Shown one piece after another: positions 32,301-47,300 of a stretch of DNA of 64,000 nt. Position 1 is the stretch's first letter. Each line of letters opens with the position of its first letter. Location: assembly GCA_947579605.1 (NCBI GenBank), contig OX388318.1, forward strand, positions 1,798,001 through 1,862,000, written 5' to 3'. The translations under genes and the position numbers were made by a program. The notes beneath the pieces are model-generated. The model searched no databases and was not told where the DNA came from. It saw only the letters and a program-made list of their open reading frames with translations. Source of the stretch: Athripsodes cinereus (lineage: Eukaryota; Arthropoda; Insecta; Trichoptera; Leptoceridae).

Positions 32301-35300
32301 CCCATTCTTTTTGAGAGTTGTGCTTTGTCCTTTTAAGCTACCGGGCGAAATTTCAAAGGCTCCGATATTCTCTCTTATAAACACCAATGACAGCTTCATG
32401 TGTCGGTATTGTTCTAGGATACCTAGTATAGGTACCGCATGCTGGAAAGATTTGACAATAATTTTAATGTCCCGATGAATATTTCTTTTAGAGCATGCCT
32501 AAATAAAAGTATTTTCACATCTGTCATTTTAAATATGCAATAACAATGTGATAACCGATGTACTATAAATGAAAAAAAAATTAGACAGAAAATATTTTTT
32601 ATTCATTTGATGATATTGATTTGTTTCTATTCTAGGGAGGGCTGTTTGTCGCTCTAAAACTGGTGGCACTGGCTCAGGCCGGAAAGGAGATATCAATGTC
32701 AAATATCAATTCAGAAACTCCACCACCTAAATTGGTAAGTTCAGATAATAAGCTTTTGTAAATGTGTATGAATTGAATTTTAAAAAAACAATACTCAGCA
32801 GAAACCTCATTTACACCATGCAGTGGATAGTTCAAACTCCTCTATAGAAGGAAACAATGTTCCAAAAGTTATGCATTGGAGTAAGCTGCTTTTTTACCCA
32901 TAATATGTTCACCAATTTCTGCTTCGATATATTATATTTGTCATTTGATATATATTTATTTCAACTAACATTAATATTATGATAATTATTATATTATGGG
33001 GTATGGTATGCACTGCGACCTATAAGATCTATTGTACTCCCCCTACTTAGCTTTCCTGGTGTTGCCAGTCAAAGCGAACCCTCAAGTCCTAGACATCTTA
33101 TGAAGTTCAGGATCTTGAGGGAGTTCAAGGGTTCTACCCAGTGTCTTATATCAATATTATAATAATGGTGGTAGAGAGTTATTGAAACAACCCTAATTGA
33201 TTTATTAGTATCAGGACATGTCAAGCAATCATTTTTTTTAAGAATAAGAATCACCTCAACAGACCTTTATGTGTACAACTAACAGATTGTGCAAACTCCT
33301 TTTAATTAGGAACGGGAGAGGTGTTTCAATGCTTACAAGTTTATTTTGGCTCGTTTAAATGGTACGGTCACCAATCCCACCAACTCCTTTTATAAAGTGT
33401 GGTTCAACCAGTCAGCCGATTTGTAAGCATCGGAACACCTTTATTGTTTCCTGCTAAAGAGAATTTGCGCACTCTGTTGGTTGCGTAGATGAGATGTCTG
33501 TTGAGTAATGTTCATAATATCTTCACTCACGCATGTGTGAAAGATCCACTAAAATGCGAAAACTATGTTTAACTTATTTTTTATTTGTAAATTATTCCAC
33601 ATCACAAACGACCCTTCTTTATAGACAGATCTTAGAGGCTAATTAAAGATTATAACAATGATGAAGAAAAGTTGTTGTTTCATTGTTCAAATGCAGTAAG
33701 ACATCAGAAAGAAGTGTCGTTAAGCTAAACTGATTGTAAATATAAAGATTGTATGTTAGGATAAGTAAACCTCACGTGGTCGTGTACTCGATAGTACACC
33801 TGTATTGTGTTTAACAGCAAGCATGACTGCATTGCCGTACAAGTGCTAGGTATTTATAAGTATATCGTCTTATTCTATGTACAGTGAAACCTCTTATCTA
33901 TCGTTCCTTGAATAATTTTTCCCGTATTTGTCGTTATTTTTTACAGTTCCAAACTAGTTTCAAAGATTGCATTTATTGACCGAAGGTACTTGTTGGAAGC
34001 CCATTTCAAGGTTTCCGGGTTGGAAGGTTGGAACTCAATTTCATTTCACATAAAAATATATCACATCCATCGTTTCTCTATTAATGATTTTATGACATCG
34101 ACCGTTTAAATTAAAAGCAAAAATTTCGTATTTACTGTCAATAACATTGAAGAGTGAGCGAGAAAGAAAGTAAGAACGGTTTGTTGATTCTGTCGGTTGT
34201 CGTTTATGATAGTATATCAGTAGGTACAATGAAAAAGCCACAAACCAAATGATGATGAAAGATTACAATATACAGTATAAAGTATGATTTTGGTTATCAT
34301 GTAGCTTCCTTTTTTTATTTCATTACTAAGTATATCTTTTATTTCAACAAATTGATTTATAACATTTGAAAAATGTATCATTTTTATTTAAATATTAAAA
34401 TACATATTAATGGATTTTTTCTATACTCCTGCATTCATTGTTTTCCCGCATCCATAGTTTTCTTCAATAGGTCCCTTCAATAACTATAGACAGAGGTTTC
34501 ACTGTATGTATTTATCACTGATGTAGTAGATATATGTATATATATATTAGCCATCCACATGATAGTGCGTCACACATAGGTACATTTGTAGTTTTGTAAT
34601 ACCTGTCTATATTGTAATAGTAATCATAATCCCAATATAAATATTATTTATACTTTGTCCGTGGAATTATCAAAATAGTCTTTTCTGCAATTTTTCCAGT
34701 GTCCTGTAAAGTAAACTTAATGCAACATAATATGGAGCAAATGGTGGGTTTATTGCCTTGAGGCAATTTCTGACAACCAATCAGTTGTATGAGAAATATA
34801 CATTTTGCGAATAAAGGTATAAATATTCGAGAAAAGTTTTGAGAAAAAAAAAATATAATTATACCTACAGTCATCCAAGGTTCCCCAACTATTTTTTATC
34901 ACTGTCCACTTTACGAGATAACCATACTAGTGCCTCCCCCAGAGCGTATCTTCTTGAGGCTATTGTTTTTTCAGCACCTCCCAATTAATAATAGTAAACT
35001 TTATTGCTCAATATATAATTACAAAGTTATAAAATTATATGATACAAATGATATTGTGCAATGGGTGAGTTTGTGGAGTGATATCTTCCAACTAATATGT
35101 ATGTACCACAGTTCATGTCCTTTACTTGATCCATATAGGTGTCTCTTGATCAGCCTCTACCATTTCTGCCGTCGGTCTTGCCCTCCGCGATGGTGATAAG
35201 CGGCCTGAGTCAATAACACACTTTCGCGTCACGTTCCCGCTCCGTTAGCGTTCGGGTGCAGACGATGTTGCGCCAAAGTGTTAATTTTCGTAACTATTGT

Positions 35301-38300
35301 GTATCTTAGTAACGAAATTGACACTTGCTTGCAACTTCGTCTATACTCGAACGTTAACGGAGCGGGAACGTGACGTGAAAGTGTGTTATTGACTCAGGCC
35401 TCTGGACGCCTGATGTTTCGGCCAATTCAGTTAGTCCGTTGTTGGCTATTTTTTTTTTTGAGGAGTTGCCTACTTTCGCCTGTCCTGACATAGTATGTGA
35501 TAAAAAACACTACAAAATAAATATATCCAATCAAATAAGTACATAATTATATGAAGAGAAGGGGAGGGAAATGGGGAGGGGTGATTAATATGCTTAAGAC
35601 GGATTATGTATGTTGTGTTAATGATATTAAAATACCAGTATTTGTAAAACATTCAGCTTCTGTGTCACCGAGCCAACTGTCTGGAACAGATTACCAGAAC
35701 GAACCTGCATTCAGGAGCAAGTTGATAACAATATCGTTTAGGGGAAGCCACAGCGCCCTTAAGGTGGGCACGAATCATTAAACGGTGCCATATACAAATT
35801 GTCCGTATTATTATTTTCATATCGTTGTATGTAATCTCGTACTTATGTTATTCCGACTACGATGTTATCAGGTGTGAATGATAATGAATGATTTGTTTAG
35901 ATTATGTTCTACGTTGACGCATTACATGTTGTTTTATTTTAGTTGAAGATAATGTATCGCTAATCCCTGTTATTAACAATGTGTACAGTAAAACCTCGAT
36001 ACAACGGACTAGTTGGGGGGGAGGGTGTGTCTGTTATAAAAAAATGTTTAAAATAAATCCAAAAAAAACATTTTTTTAAAAATACACTGTATGTATGTGT
36101 AGCCAAAAAAAAGCACTGTTCTTCCGTCTGCAAGGGTTGCGATGGCAATGTCATGGAGGTGACGTGATTGGCACAGAGACGCTCTGAATGGAGGAGGCTG
36201 GTTTCTGCCCTGTGCTCCCGAGAGGAGTGTTGAGGGTGATGATGATGATGATGTATTTAGATATAAGTCACAAACTAAAATTCTATTTAGTTTGTCTTCG
36301 GACATTGGTCGTGAAGTGATATTGCACTGTCTGATATTGATGCACTTGTTGTCGGTAATCCTAATAAAAAGGAATCAAGTTTCTATTAAATTGTCTATCA
36401 TGACCGCTAAAAATTATTTACACGTGGCGACACTTGAATTCAAGCATGTATAATATAGACAGGACATTTTTAAATATTTTGCATTTGACCAGATTTTTAG
36501 TCCGTTAAATAGAGGTCTGTTATTTTGAGGTTTTACTGTGTTTTTACAATTCAGTTAAGTGTTCACACCTACCTTATTATCTGTTGCCTCCTTGGTTTAC
36601 TTATATTATTTGTTTATAGCATTCCTTACAAGACACAGTCATCACAGAATTAGTTCAAGGGTTTTTTGGCAAAGTCTCCAGATTTTTATTATTAAGTAAA
36701 CTTTCCCATAATGAGCGGAGATTGAAAGGGGAGAAATCCAAAATTACATTTTACTCAAACTATCACATTATTTTTTTTTTATATATAAAGGTCAAGGGAC
36801 ATTGCATCCCTTGTGTCACTGCGACCATAATAGATCAAGACCCACGTGCTTCATGTAACTCATGATTTGTCCTGATGTGAGAGCTTCATCTTATCAGAGT
36901 CCAGCAGTGGCCTGCCAACGATGTGACTACGATTGCTAGCGAGTGTGTCACAATTACGAAAGATTTGGATAGTGTAGTACATGAAATATGGAAGCATATT
37001 GGATGTGAAAGCAAAATATAACCAAATTTAGGGGCTAGCTCGATATAAGCATCACTCTGAGGGCAAATTGAAGTATTGGGCTTCAATTAAACAAAAATAT
37101 TGATATTGTTAATAAATTGAAACACTTTTTGCTCTTCAATATTATTTATCAATAAGAGCATGTTGATTATTATAGTCAACCATAGTGGTTATGGCTTTAT
37201 GTGATTTATATATATGTATATGTAATACAAGGGGAAATATTATATTCTGTAACAAATTACTTCCATGTAGGTATTTCTTTATCAATGCTTGCGGTATAGT
37301 AGTGTTACACTACGCCGCGTGGGCGACATTATCGCATACATATAAACAATAATTGTTGTAACAAATCATTTTATTAACATTACCAACATCAAATGCGGAT
37401 TGTCAATATGATAGTGCATGTAAGTTAAATCAATTATGAAACTGTATTGAACATGTAATGGCTAAAAATGATTAATTTATTATGATAAATTTGAAATGGA
37501 AGTTGCTTTATATCAGTTGCTTTATGAAGGCTCTGTTTTGGACTTTCGATTGAACAATACCTGATCTTTATGTCGCTAATAAGCTAGTTGTATTACTGTC
37601 TTAGAGAATGTTCTAAAACTAATTAGGTTTAATTATATAAACTAAGATTCATTTCAAAATAAGATTGTCGTAACATCAGTTATGATATTGAAAAAGGAAA
37701 GCGTTGATTAGTAAATAAATGTAATATCCCAAACAATTGCTGCAAGGTCTCAAGCTAGGCAATGCACTTGAGGTTCCGGATGCATCTACCAGGATACCCA
37801 TAGCATACAGAACTTGGGGATTCATTTCTCCAAGTTGCTAGTCTAGAGGGCGATCCTGACACACGATAATAGTTGGCAGGCATAATAGACATTGTTAATG
37901 AGTGGTTATGACTGTATTTGTAAAGAGTTCTGTTCGATTAGGTGTGTGATTTATTTATTGTTGAATAAAAACTATTGCGAGCCACATAAGTATGATTATA
38001 TGTTGATGACGTTTGTATCTTTTTGATTTGTGATAATTGTTGTCTGTTTACAGGGTGAACTGCCCAAGGTGCCCCCGAGTGTGCCACCTCCCCCGGCCAG
38101 TGACTGGTCGGTGAAGCCAGCGGAGAGAGACAAATACAATCAACTGTTTGACTCTCTGCAACCCTCCAATGGACTTATACCCGGAAACAAGGTAAATACA
38201 ATTGATATTCTCCTGGTGAATAAAGTGGCAATTCCCTCTGATATTGATTATCACTTTAAAGAAAATGTCCCTATTCTGGGCAGCCTCAAACAACTTCTGA

Positions 38301-41300
38301 ATGCTTTTTTTCTTTGGAAATTTCACAATGTCCTGGGTTCGACTCCCGGTCAGGGACAAATGAAGAATAGTCTCTTTTTTTGGAAGAACAATTGACACTT
38401 TTTTTTCAATAATAATATCATTGAATATTTTCAAAACGTGATCCAATCAGGACAATCATCCCTCATATGTACAGATCTTTACAGAATGTGTCGGCATGTA
38501 AGGCACTATTCATTGGTACTTTGACAGATATTCCACAGATAGGATTCTCTCTCTGTCTTCGCTCTATAATTCTCCTTCCGGTAGAACAGGGCAGAAACCA
38601 GTCTGCTCTATTCAGAGAGAACTCTTAATATTGCGTTCATAGGAATAGTGTACTATGAGAGAGGGATGTCCTTGTGCATGGAAGAATAGTACTATTTTGG
38701 CCAACTATCATTGAACATTCTCAAAACATGACCCAACAGGGACTATCATCTCTCTTGTATTACATAGCCTGCAGATTTTTGCTAAGTGTGCTGGTGCACG
38801 TGCATCATTTGTGACAGGTTTACAATTTCCTAAATGTAAATTATTATTTTTTTTAAAAAAAGATTGCCGGCACCTGGGATCGAACCCCGGACCCCTTGTT
38901 CACAAGGCCGAGACTCTCCCTCCAGGCTACCGACGAATTTTACACATGAAACTACCATGTGAGGCTTGGAAAAGAAAATGTCAATTTATATTAGTAATTG
39001 TATTAGGAAAATAAATGTATTGTGTTATTGTTCGATTATTGTAAATTGATATTGTGTTTAATAAACTATTATTATTATTATTATTATATCAATTTCCTAG
39101 ATATTTTTTTGCTATAAAATGGTTTAATTTGGTATGAGTACTTATCACATTTGCCAATTGTATTGTTTTCAGGTAAAAGGTGTGCTGATGGAGTCCAAGC
39201 TCCCCATGCCCACCCTCGGTAAGATATGGGACCTGGCTGATCAGGACAAGGATGGCATGCTGGATAGACACGAGTTTATTGTTGTAAGTCTTCTTTGTCA
39301 CATCTACGAAGCAACATGATTGTATGGATGTTTGGTTGTTATTCTATTAAGATAAAGAGTAAATTTGTTATGCAAATATTATTCATAGATTTCTGATTTA
39401 CAATTTTCTGACTCACCACTATTTATAATCATTATTCGTCCTCTGTATATTGATTGTATTTAATTTGAACGCATTTCTCAATAAATTATATGTCTTGTAA
39501 TCAATGTACTGTAAATAATAAATAAATAAAAATAATTTTAAACAGAGAATTAAGTAAATTTTCAAATAAACATTCTCGTTTGTCAACAGGCAATGCATCT
39601 GGTATACAAGGCTCTAGAGAAACATGCCATACCCGCAGTGCTGCCCCCTGAGCTGAGGGCTCCCGGAGGCTCCCACCACGGGCCTCCGCCCCCAAGACCT
39701 CCCTCTAGACCACCGTCAAGACCCCAGTCCCCCTCCCCATCGAGACCCCCGCCCCCTAGACCTGTCACAGCTTCCTCTTCAGTTCCTATAGCTCCTATCA
39801 TACCTTCCCTCATTCCTGACTTACAGGTAAATATATTTAATATTTATTTTACAAATATGCTCAGCCTTTTATAGATTTGCACAAATGTGAAATGAAATAT
39901 CTCTTAATAATAAATATCTAGCTCAACAGCAATATAAACATTAGTTAGTAGCAAATCATTTTTTTGTAAAAAGGTTTGTTGATATTGTATGAATCGACAA
40001 TATATTGAATATGCCTAGAAATAAAACTTTTTTCAATTATGTTCACCAACCGATTGAAGTTTGTTGTCAATCAAGATACACTAGAGTTGCAGGTCGTTTA
40101 GATTATGAGATAAGAAAATTAATACTATGTTGTATTATTGTCTATTGCAGAGTGCTCCGACTGCTAATCACGTGAAACCTTGGGTGGTGACCCCAGCTGA
40201 GAAGCAGCAATACGACACCCTGTTTGTGAAGGCCGACAAGGATATGGACGGCTTTGTGTCGGGGATGGAGATCAAAGATACATTCTTACAGTCGGGACTG
40301 CCTCAGCAAACTTTAGCTCACATATGGTAAAAAATATTTTGTTTGAAGATATGTGTTAGTTCTGGGTTCGATTCCCGGCTATAGCAAAATGAAAAATGGC
40401 CTTTTTCAAATTGTCCTGGGTCTGAGTGTTACATGTATATGTGTTTAGTGCATTATATTATATATGTGTATCGTCGCATTAGTACCCAAGATACAAGATT
40501 CACGTCTATGTTTAGGACTAGCTCGCTCTGTATGATTTGTTCACATACATTATTATAATCTGATGTAATCCATCCTTAGAAGAAAAAGAGTTTCATCAAT
40601 ATCATTTGAGTGTTAATAGACATGGCCCTAGGTGGTTCTCTGCGAGCCATTCAGGATGGGTGGAATTGAAGAATTCAACTGTCTTATTTATTTATTTAAT
40701 GCAATAGAACATTACAGATAATACATGTACAATTTGTACAATAACACAATCACAAACAATAAGGTATACAATGTTATGTCCAATTTATGAGTGTTCACGT
40801 ATTATTGTATTTATTTGTATCATAGCCCACTCCATTTCCATACATTCTAAAATAATAAGAATTAGAAAAAAAAATACCAAGCAGACATCTTGTTTGGAGA
40901 ACCATGTTTACACAATACAACATTGTGCAAAATATAATCGGAAGAAGTGAGAGATTTAAACAATTTTATCCCTTCAAATACTTACAGTATAGCTCTAAGA
41001 CTGGAAACTTTGAAGACACTTAGTCAAAATAATAATGTTTACAGGGGACTGTGCGACTGGGACAGCAGTGGTAAGCTGAGCATGGAGCAGTTTGCCCTAG
41101 CAATGTGGATGGTACAGAGAAAGCTGAGAGGGATAGAGCCCCCGGCAGCACTAGCGTCAGATATGATACCACCATCAGCTAGACAGGAACAGACGCAGCA
41201 GGCTGCGTTGCCTAAGGTAATCAACATAAATTATATTCTTCTTCTCTAAATGCTGTCTCCTCTGCGAAATGTGGCTATTTCCACCTTGTTAAGTGTGACC

Positions 41301-44300
41301 CTGAAGCAGTTAAGAAATTCTTGTAATATACTTTACCCTCACGTCTTATCCCAAGTGGCTTAAGCAGAGATGGCAGAATGTCATATAAATTTATCCTTGC
41401 ATACCTCTTTCGCTTCTTTACAATCATACAATATCCCATATATGCAAGCCGATTTCGTGTACCCAACGTGCTGCCATCCTGGAGCGGAAAATCTGAGTTA
41501 CAAAATTTAATTGCTTAATCTTTCATGTCAAACCTCTTTTTCCATTTAATGTGATGCACTTCATTCACAGCGTAATAGTAGAAAATTTTGTCATTCATCT
41601 GCACTTGCCACGTTTTTTTTTTTCACACTTTCTACAATTTATCAATGTGATCATTTACGGCATAGTAGTAATAGTAGTAGAGAATTTCATTCATCTGCAC
41701 TCGCCACCGTGTCTGCCTTTTCAATTTGTTTCTGGTCACCAATTTGTTTCTGGTCACAATATCTATTGTCATCCTTGAGTCTGCGGTGCAGTAGATATAT
41801 TTTGATATTACAAAATAGCAATACAGCCCCCAACACACCGCATATTATAAAACTGAGGATGCTCGAAACATACTTCTCCAGAATGTGACCGGGATACACT
41901 TTTAACTTTACATGGCACACTAGCTCATCCAGCTTCCAGCAACTGAAATAACATTTTTTTGAATTATTACTATTTGATTCATTTGTTTAACTGGATTTGG
42001 GCATATTATTATTATTATATTGGATGATTTATTCGGCGCCGTTTAATGGAGCATCCATCTCAAGGGCGCGGGAAACTATGTTGGAAGAGCGAAGTCTTCA
42101 GCTTGCTCAGATGACATTACCAATCAGACATCTGGATCAGAGAACCATATTTGCACAATGTTGTCTGTCGATGCCTGCTCAGTTTTGAAATCAAATTGCC
42201 ATAGTAAATTTTTGTCCTTTGTGGATTGGCAGAGAGGACTCGTGTGACTGTTTCTCTTCAATGGCAATTTTATCGATCTCCCAGTTCCAAAACTTTAAAA
42301 TTCCTAAATATGGCTTGTCACAATTCTGAAACACTATTACGTTTGACCGAAACCACAAACCAATAAGTGCTTCTAATATAAAAAAATACTATGTTGTTAG
42401 AAATAGTTTCAAAAATGTCACTTATATTCAAAGATATTATACACAAGTATATTGTGCATTTCCTTGAAAAAGAAATGCCCCCTGAGATAGTAATTTTTAG
42501 AGATCTATCCCTTTCTAACACATGGGTGTATTATATACATATACTTAGTGTACTTGCTGTTAATATGATAGAAAGGGACACTACTAATTGCTATCTCATG
42601 TAGAACACATTATTTTTTCATAGAAATTTAGACTTTTTCTCGACAGTGTAAAACATATTTTTGCTTGTATTTTGGTCGACAGCGGACTGTCTTGTTCTTG
42701 TTAAATATCTTTGCTTAAAATATTGAAATGTCAGGTGAAAATTTAAACTACACGCAGTTAATCATCTGGTTAGCACGCTTGTGGGAAATGATAATTTGAA
42801 AAAGTCTGATAAAAATTATGAAATGTCAGAAAAAAAATTGTTAAATGTTACCTGTAAGAGCCGCTGTCGGCCACCCTGGCGCTATCTACAACCAGTTTCT
42901 GTGTGGGAGTCACTCTGATCCTCTCCTTCTTCTTTGTAAATATCTCCTCCCGTATTGTGTTACCATCATCATCATCTCTCGTCCATCTCTTGGTCACATC
43001 GGATAGGAGATGTCTGCAAAATATTTCCAACATTGATCTAGTACTATTATACCACTACACTACTACTACTACACCATCACGGCATGTCCCGCAAGTGGGG
43101 TAGCCAGCAGACCAACCGCATATAATAAACATGCAAGTCGTTTTCTCTGTGACAAAAAATCAGACATTCAGGATGGGTGACAAACCTCATCGCTGAATTT
43201 GAGATGTAAAATGTCTTAATTTTTTCGAACACCTGCCTTTTACAAGACACTCTAAAACTAACGGAAGAGAGTGAGAGACCAATTCTTTGCCGGGTGCTCC
43301 ACGGTTTACTGTTATAGGTACCATTATGGTATATCCCACAGGTAGACAAGGGACTAACTGCACGCGGATTGTCCTCTCCGTGCCGATTAAAAATAAGGCA
43401 TTCAGACAAGTCAACGATGAAGTATTCCACTCATCATGAATGTCTTAATTTTTTTTGTTAGCACAGAAAAGACAGCTTGCATGTTTATTACACGCGGTTG
43501 GTCTGCTGGCTACCCCACTTGCGGAATATGCTGTGATGGCATAGTTAGTTAATTTATATTGTTCAAATATTGATCACTGCTTATTGCCAGCAAAGATCTG
43601 TAGATGTCTGTAATACACTAGGAGTGACTGATCCTGGTTGGCTTATTTTTCACTGAGAATGTTGGATGATAGTTCCCTAGGAAGAACACTAGTTTTTCAT
43701 CCACAAGTGCGCTGATGGCCCTGGTACCCAGTTTTACAATATGCCACCATTTTTATGACAATGATGTCAGAAATGTCATGGGAAGACGTGACTCAATTGG
43801 CAGAGGCTGGTTTCTAGCCTGTGCTTCAGAGAGGAGCATCAAAGGACGAATAAGGAATAAAAATTACCCATGACATTCTATAACGATTTGTTCCCCCTCG
43901 TTGGCATGTCTGGCGGACATGGTTGGCAAGTGGAAGCTGACAGGCATCCCTTCTAGATGCCCGTGCTTGTTCTTCATGTTGGGGTGTGCATCCATCTCAC
44001 GACCCTCTGTCACTTGTATCTTACTGTCGTTATTACATTCCATCTGCGACAGAAATATATTTAATTTTTAAAATTTATAACATTTTTTTATATTTAGCTG
44101 AATTTGGATACAATGTGCAGAAAATAAATCCAAAATTACTTAAACTAACCTAAAACCAATTTGTAAGTGTTAACACACTTCTTTCACTTCTTCAGATTAT
44201 AAGTTTTCACAATAGATGGCAGTAATGTAAAATTAGAGAAAATTTGGTGCTACTTTCTTATTATTGGCAATATTTATACCGGGTTAGTTGGAAAACGTTG

Positions 44301-47300
44301 TATTCCAGCGATAAACTCGCCTTCTGTACATTGAATTGTATAACTGTTATTTTTATGACACATTGTATTGATTTGAAATATTGTAACCAATGCACAGTGA
44401 AGAATAAAATAAATAAATAATAATTTCTCTGCTAAATATAACATATAGAATATGTACAATTTTATTATTCTTGAATATGATCACAGGATCCAAGTTTGCA
44501 TTTGGATATTGTTTTTCTTGTAAAAGTTAATGTAGATGATTCATAAACAAACATACATATATTTCAACCAGAGGCGACCGGCAATATGCATTTGCGGGGG
44601 TTCGGTAAAAAAAAAACATCCTAATAAAGAAATTCTACCCTTCTCTCTTTACCATTAGCGAACACTTCATTTACTCTGGTATTTTCTGTTCTTAATGTAT
44701 TCTACATTTAAATCACCCATTTTAATAGTAATCTATAAGCTAAAACGATAATAATTAATATTATATCAATTTTATATAGGTATATCGTAGATTCTTTAAA
44801 TTGCATGTAACATGTTGATATAAGCGCGCTCGAATACAAAAAATCTTACAAATAACTAATTATCTGCATGACACAATCGCGACTAGCGGTGACTGTCTAT
44901 AGAAATTTTACCACTAAGTAATAAGTAATAACAGTGTATACGGCTGACCTATGAACCTCACGACGTCAATCTATGCATTTGACACGCTTGGTAGGTACTA
45001 ATTCATCGCGTCCACATAACTAATAACAGGAATCCCTTCACATATAAAAACACACTAGTCAAAAAATTTCCGTCAATGTATGACAAAATGCTACAAGGCG
45101 TATCTCTTACTCCTTTTTACGTGTGAGCATAGTTGTGTTCAATGCTCAAAATGTCCCATATATTTTTAATATCTCCATACACTTAGCACCACGAACTTAG
45201 TATTGAAGTTTTACGTAATGTATGGGTTATCGGTGCAATATTAGATTTTGCACCGTTAGTTCGCTCAACATCCGCACTAAAATATTCTAACGAACAGTAG
45301 CGCTGCATGTTGCAAAGCAATAGTGAATGTGATGACTGTGTTGTTCATATGGTAACTTGAATAATATTATTATATTGTTCATGGAAAAATTTATTGATAT
45401 TTTTTAATTTTAATTATTACATACTGTTAGGTTTCTATCTTTTAAATTGGGGGTGCGTTTGAACCGCCGCTCATTATTAAAGAGCCGCCTCTGATTTCAA
45501 CAGTCATTTTATATACCTTGCATAGTCCAGTCATGATTTCGTTTTTCCTCTTTTTCACTTCTGATATCTTTTTATACTGCGCCGGCAGTATTTTGGAATG
45601 ACACCATATCCCGTACTTAAATGCTGAAACCACAATGTTATTATAGCACATTATTATTGAGAATCAAATAATATATCAGCACTCCATTCAGGTTATAAAT
45701 TTAGAAAAATAGACTGGCATGTTTGTAACTACAACGAGTGATCTCTTTCCACAACATTCCTGATAGTGAGATGTAATCGCCATAGGAATTGTGTATTGTG
45801 AAAGAGGGACGTTCAAACTGTCAGAAACCTCGAAACGCAGTACACTCTTTAGTTATCTTAGTTGGATATTCTCAGTGATATGGCTAGGAATGTCACCAAC
45901 CCTGTATTAGGTGTGGACAAATACTATACAAATATTTAATGAATGCATTGATACACATTATTATTTGCGCTCATACCATCTAATATCGTCATATGATACA
46001 TACTTTTAGGTTATGTTCACATGGTAAAATTAAGACGCGCGTTTTGAGATTGCGCGTCTAGTGATCCTTATATTTACCTAACAAATCACATACACACGCG
46101 TCAACGCAGCGCTTAGAGAAAAAGTCTCTAGACGCACGTTTCGATTACTGACCAGACTGACAAGGAGCGCTGAGTACTCTCGCAATGTACGTTAGCGCTC
46201 GACATCTGAACTCCCTTTTAATTTGATCGCATGTTGCATGTCTTTCAACGCATGCATTTCACGTCACAAGCTTTTAGCTTACTGTGAAAGGTGTATAAGG
46301 TTGTATTTGGGTTTATAACAAAACCCAGATATATCTTTTTAAAAAAAAAAAATGTGAACTTAACCTTAAAGATACACAGTATGATTTGTTAATTCTAAAA
46401 CACAACATCCACATGACATTCTCAAATACTTATCTATCATACATGTTGTATTAAACTCACTCTTCCCCTTGACGGTCGTTGTTCCATTGGCTTCTTTAAC
46501 GTAGCACGTCCCTATGGAGTACCTTATCCCAACACTACCCTCATCACAAGTACTGCACAACGACCAGGGAGTCCACTTGGTGTAAACGCTAACATTTCCT
46601 GTGATGAATTCTTTAGCTGGATCCTTGCCTCGAATCGCCTCTTTAGTTTTCACCTGGACGTGATGAAAAATCAGAAATCAATTATGTTCAGAAGAACATT
46701 ATTTTTTTTACATTCATTCCTTCATGAGAAAAGAATGACTTACCGGTATGAGAGAATAATCTTTTTCTTCAATAACTTCCAGAATATTGGTTCTCCCTTT
46801 ATTCAGAAACACAATACACGTGTAGACTCCTGCATCCTTGGATTGTACGTCATATATTTGCAAATTGCCATTGCTGTACAGCACCATGTGTTTGGTGTAC
46901 TTCAAGAGAACTCCATTTTCATTTAAATTCTACAAAAAACATCCCTTTCACACAGATTGAGCTATACATGAATCTTATATTATTGGCACTAACACTAAAA
47001 TGCACATATAAACATGTAACACCCAGACCCAGGACAACTCGAAAATGACTATTACCCATTTTGCCTTCACTGAGAATCGAACTCAAAACCTCGTGACTCA
47101 AAGGCAAGAATATTACCTCTGTACCACACTAATCATTAAATCTATATCATTACATTTATTTGTGAGTAGGGTATGAATATAAGTGTGGACAAATCTGCTA
47201 TACAGCAATTAGCACAGAAATGATGTGACAAATACAGAGAAACATGTGGAATGGTGAACGTTTCCATGGCTTCAAGTGCTTAACCCAAACTAAACCGATT

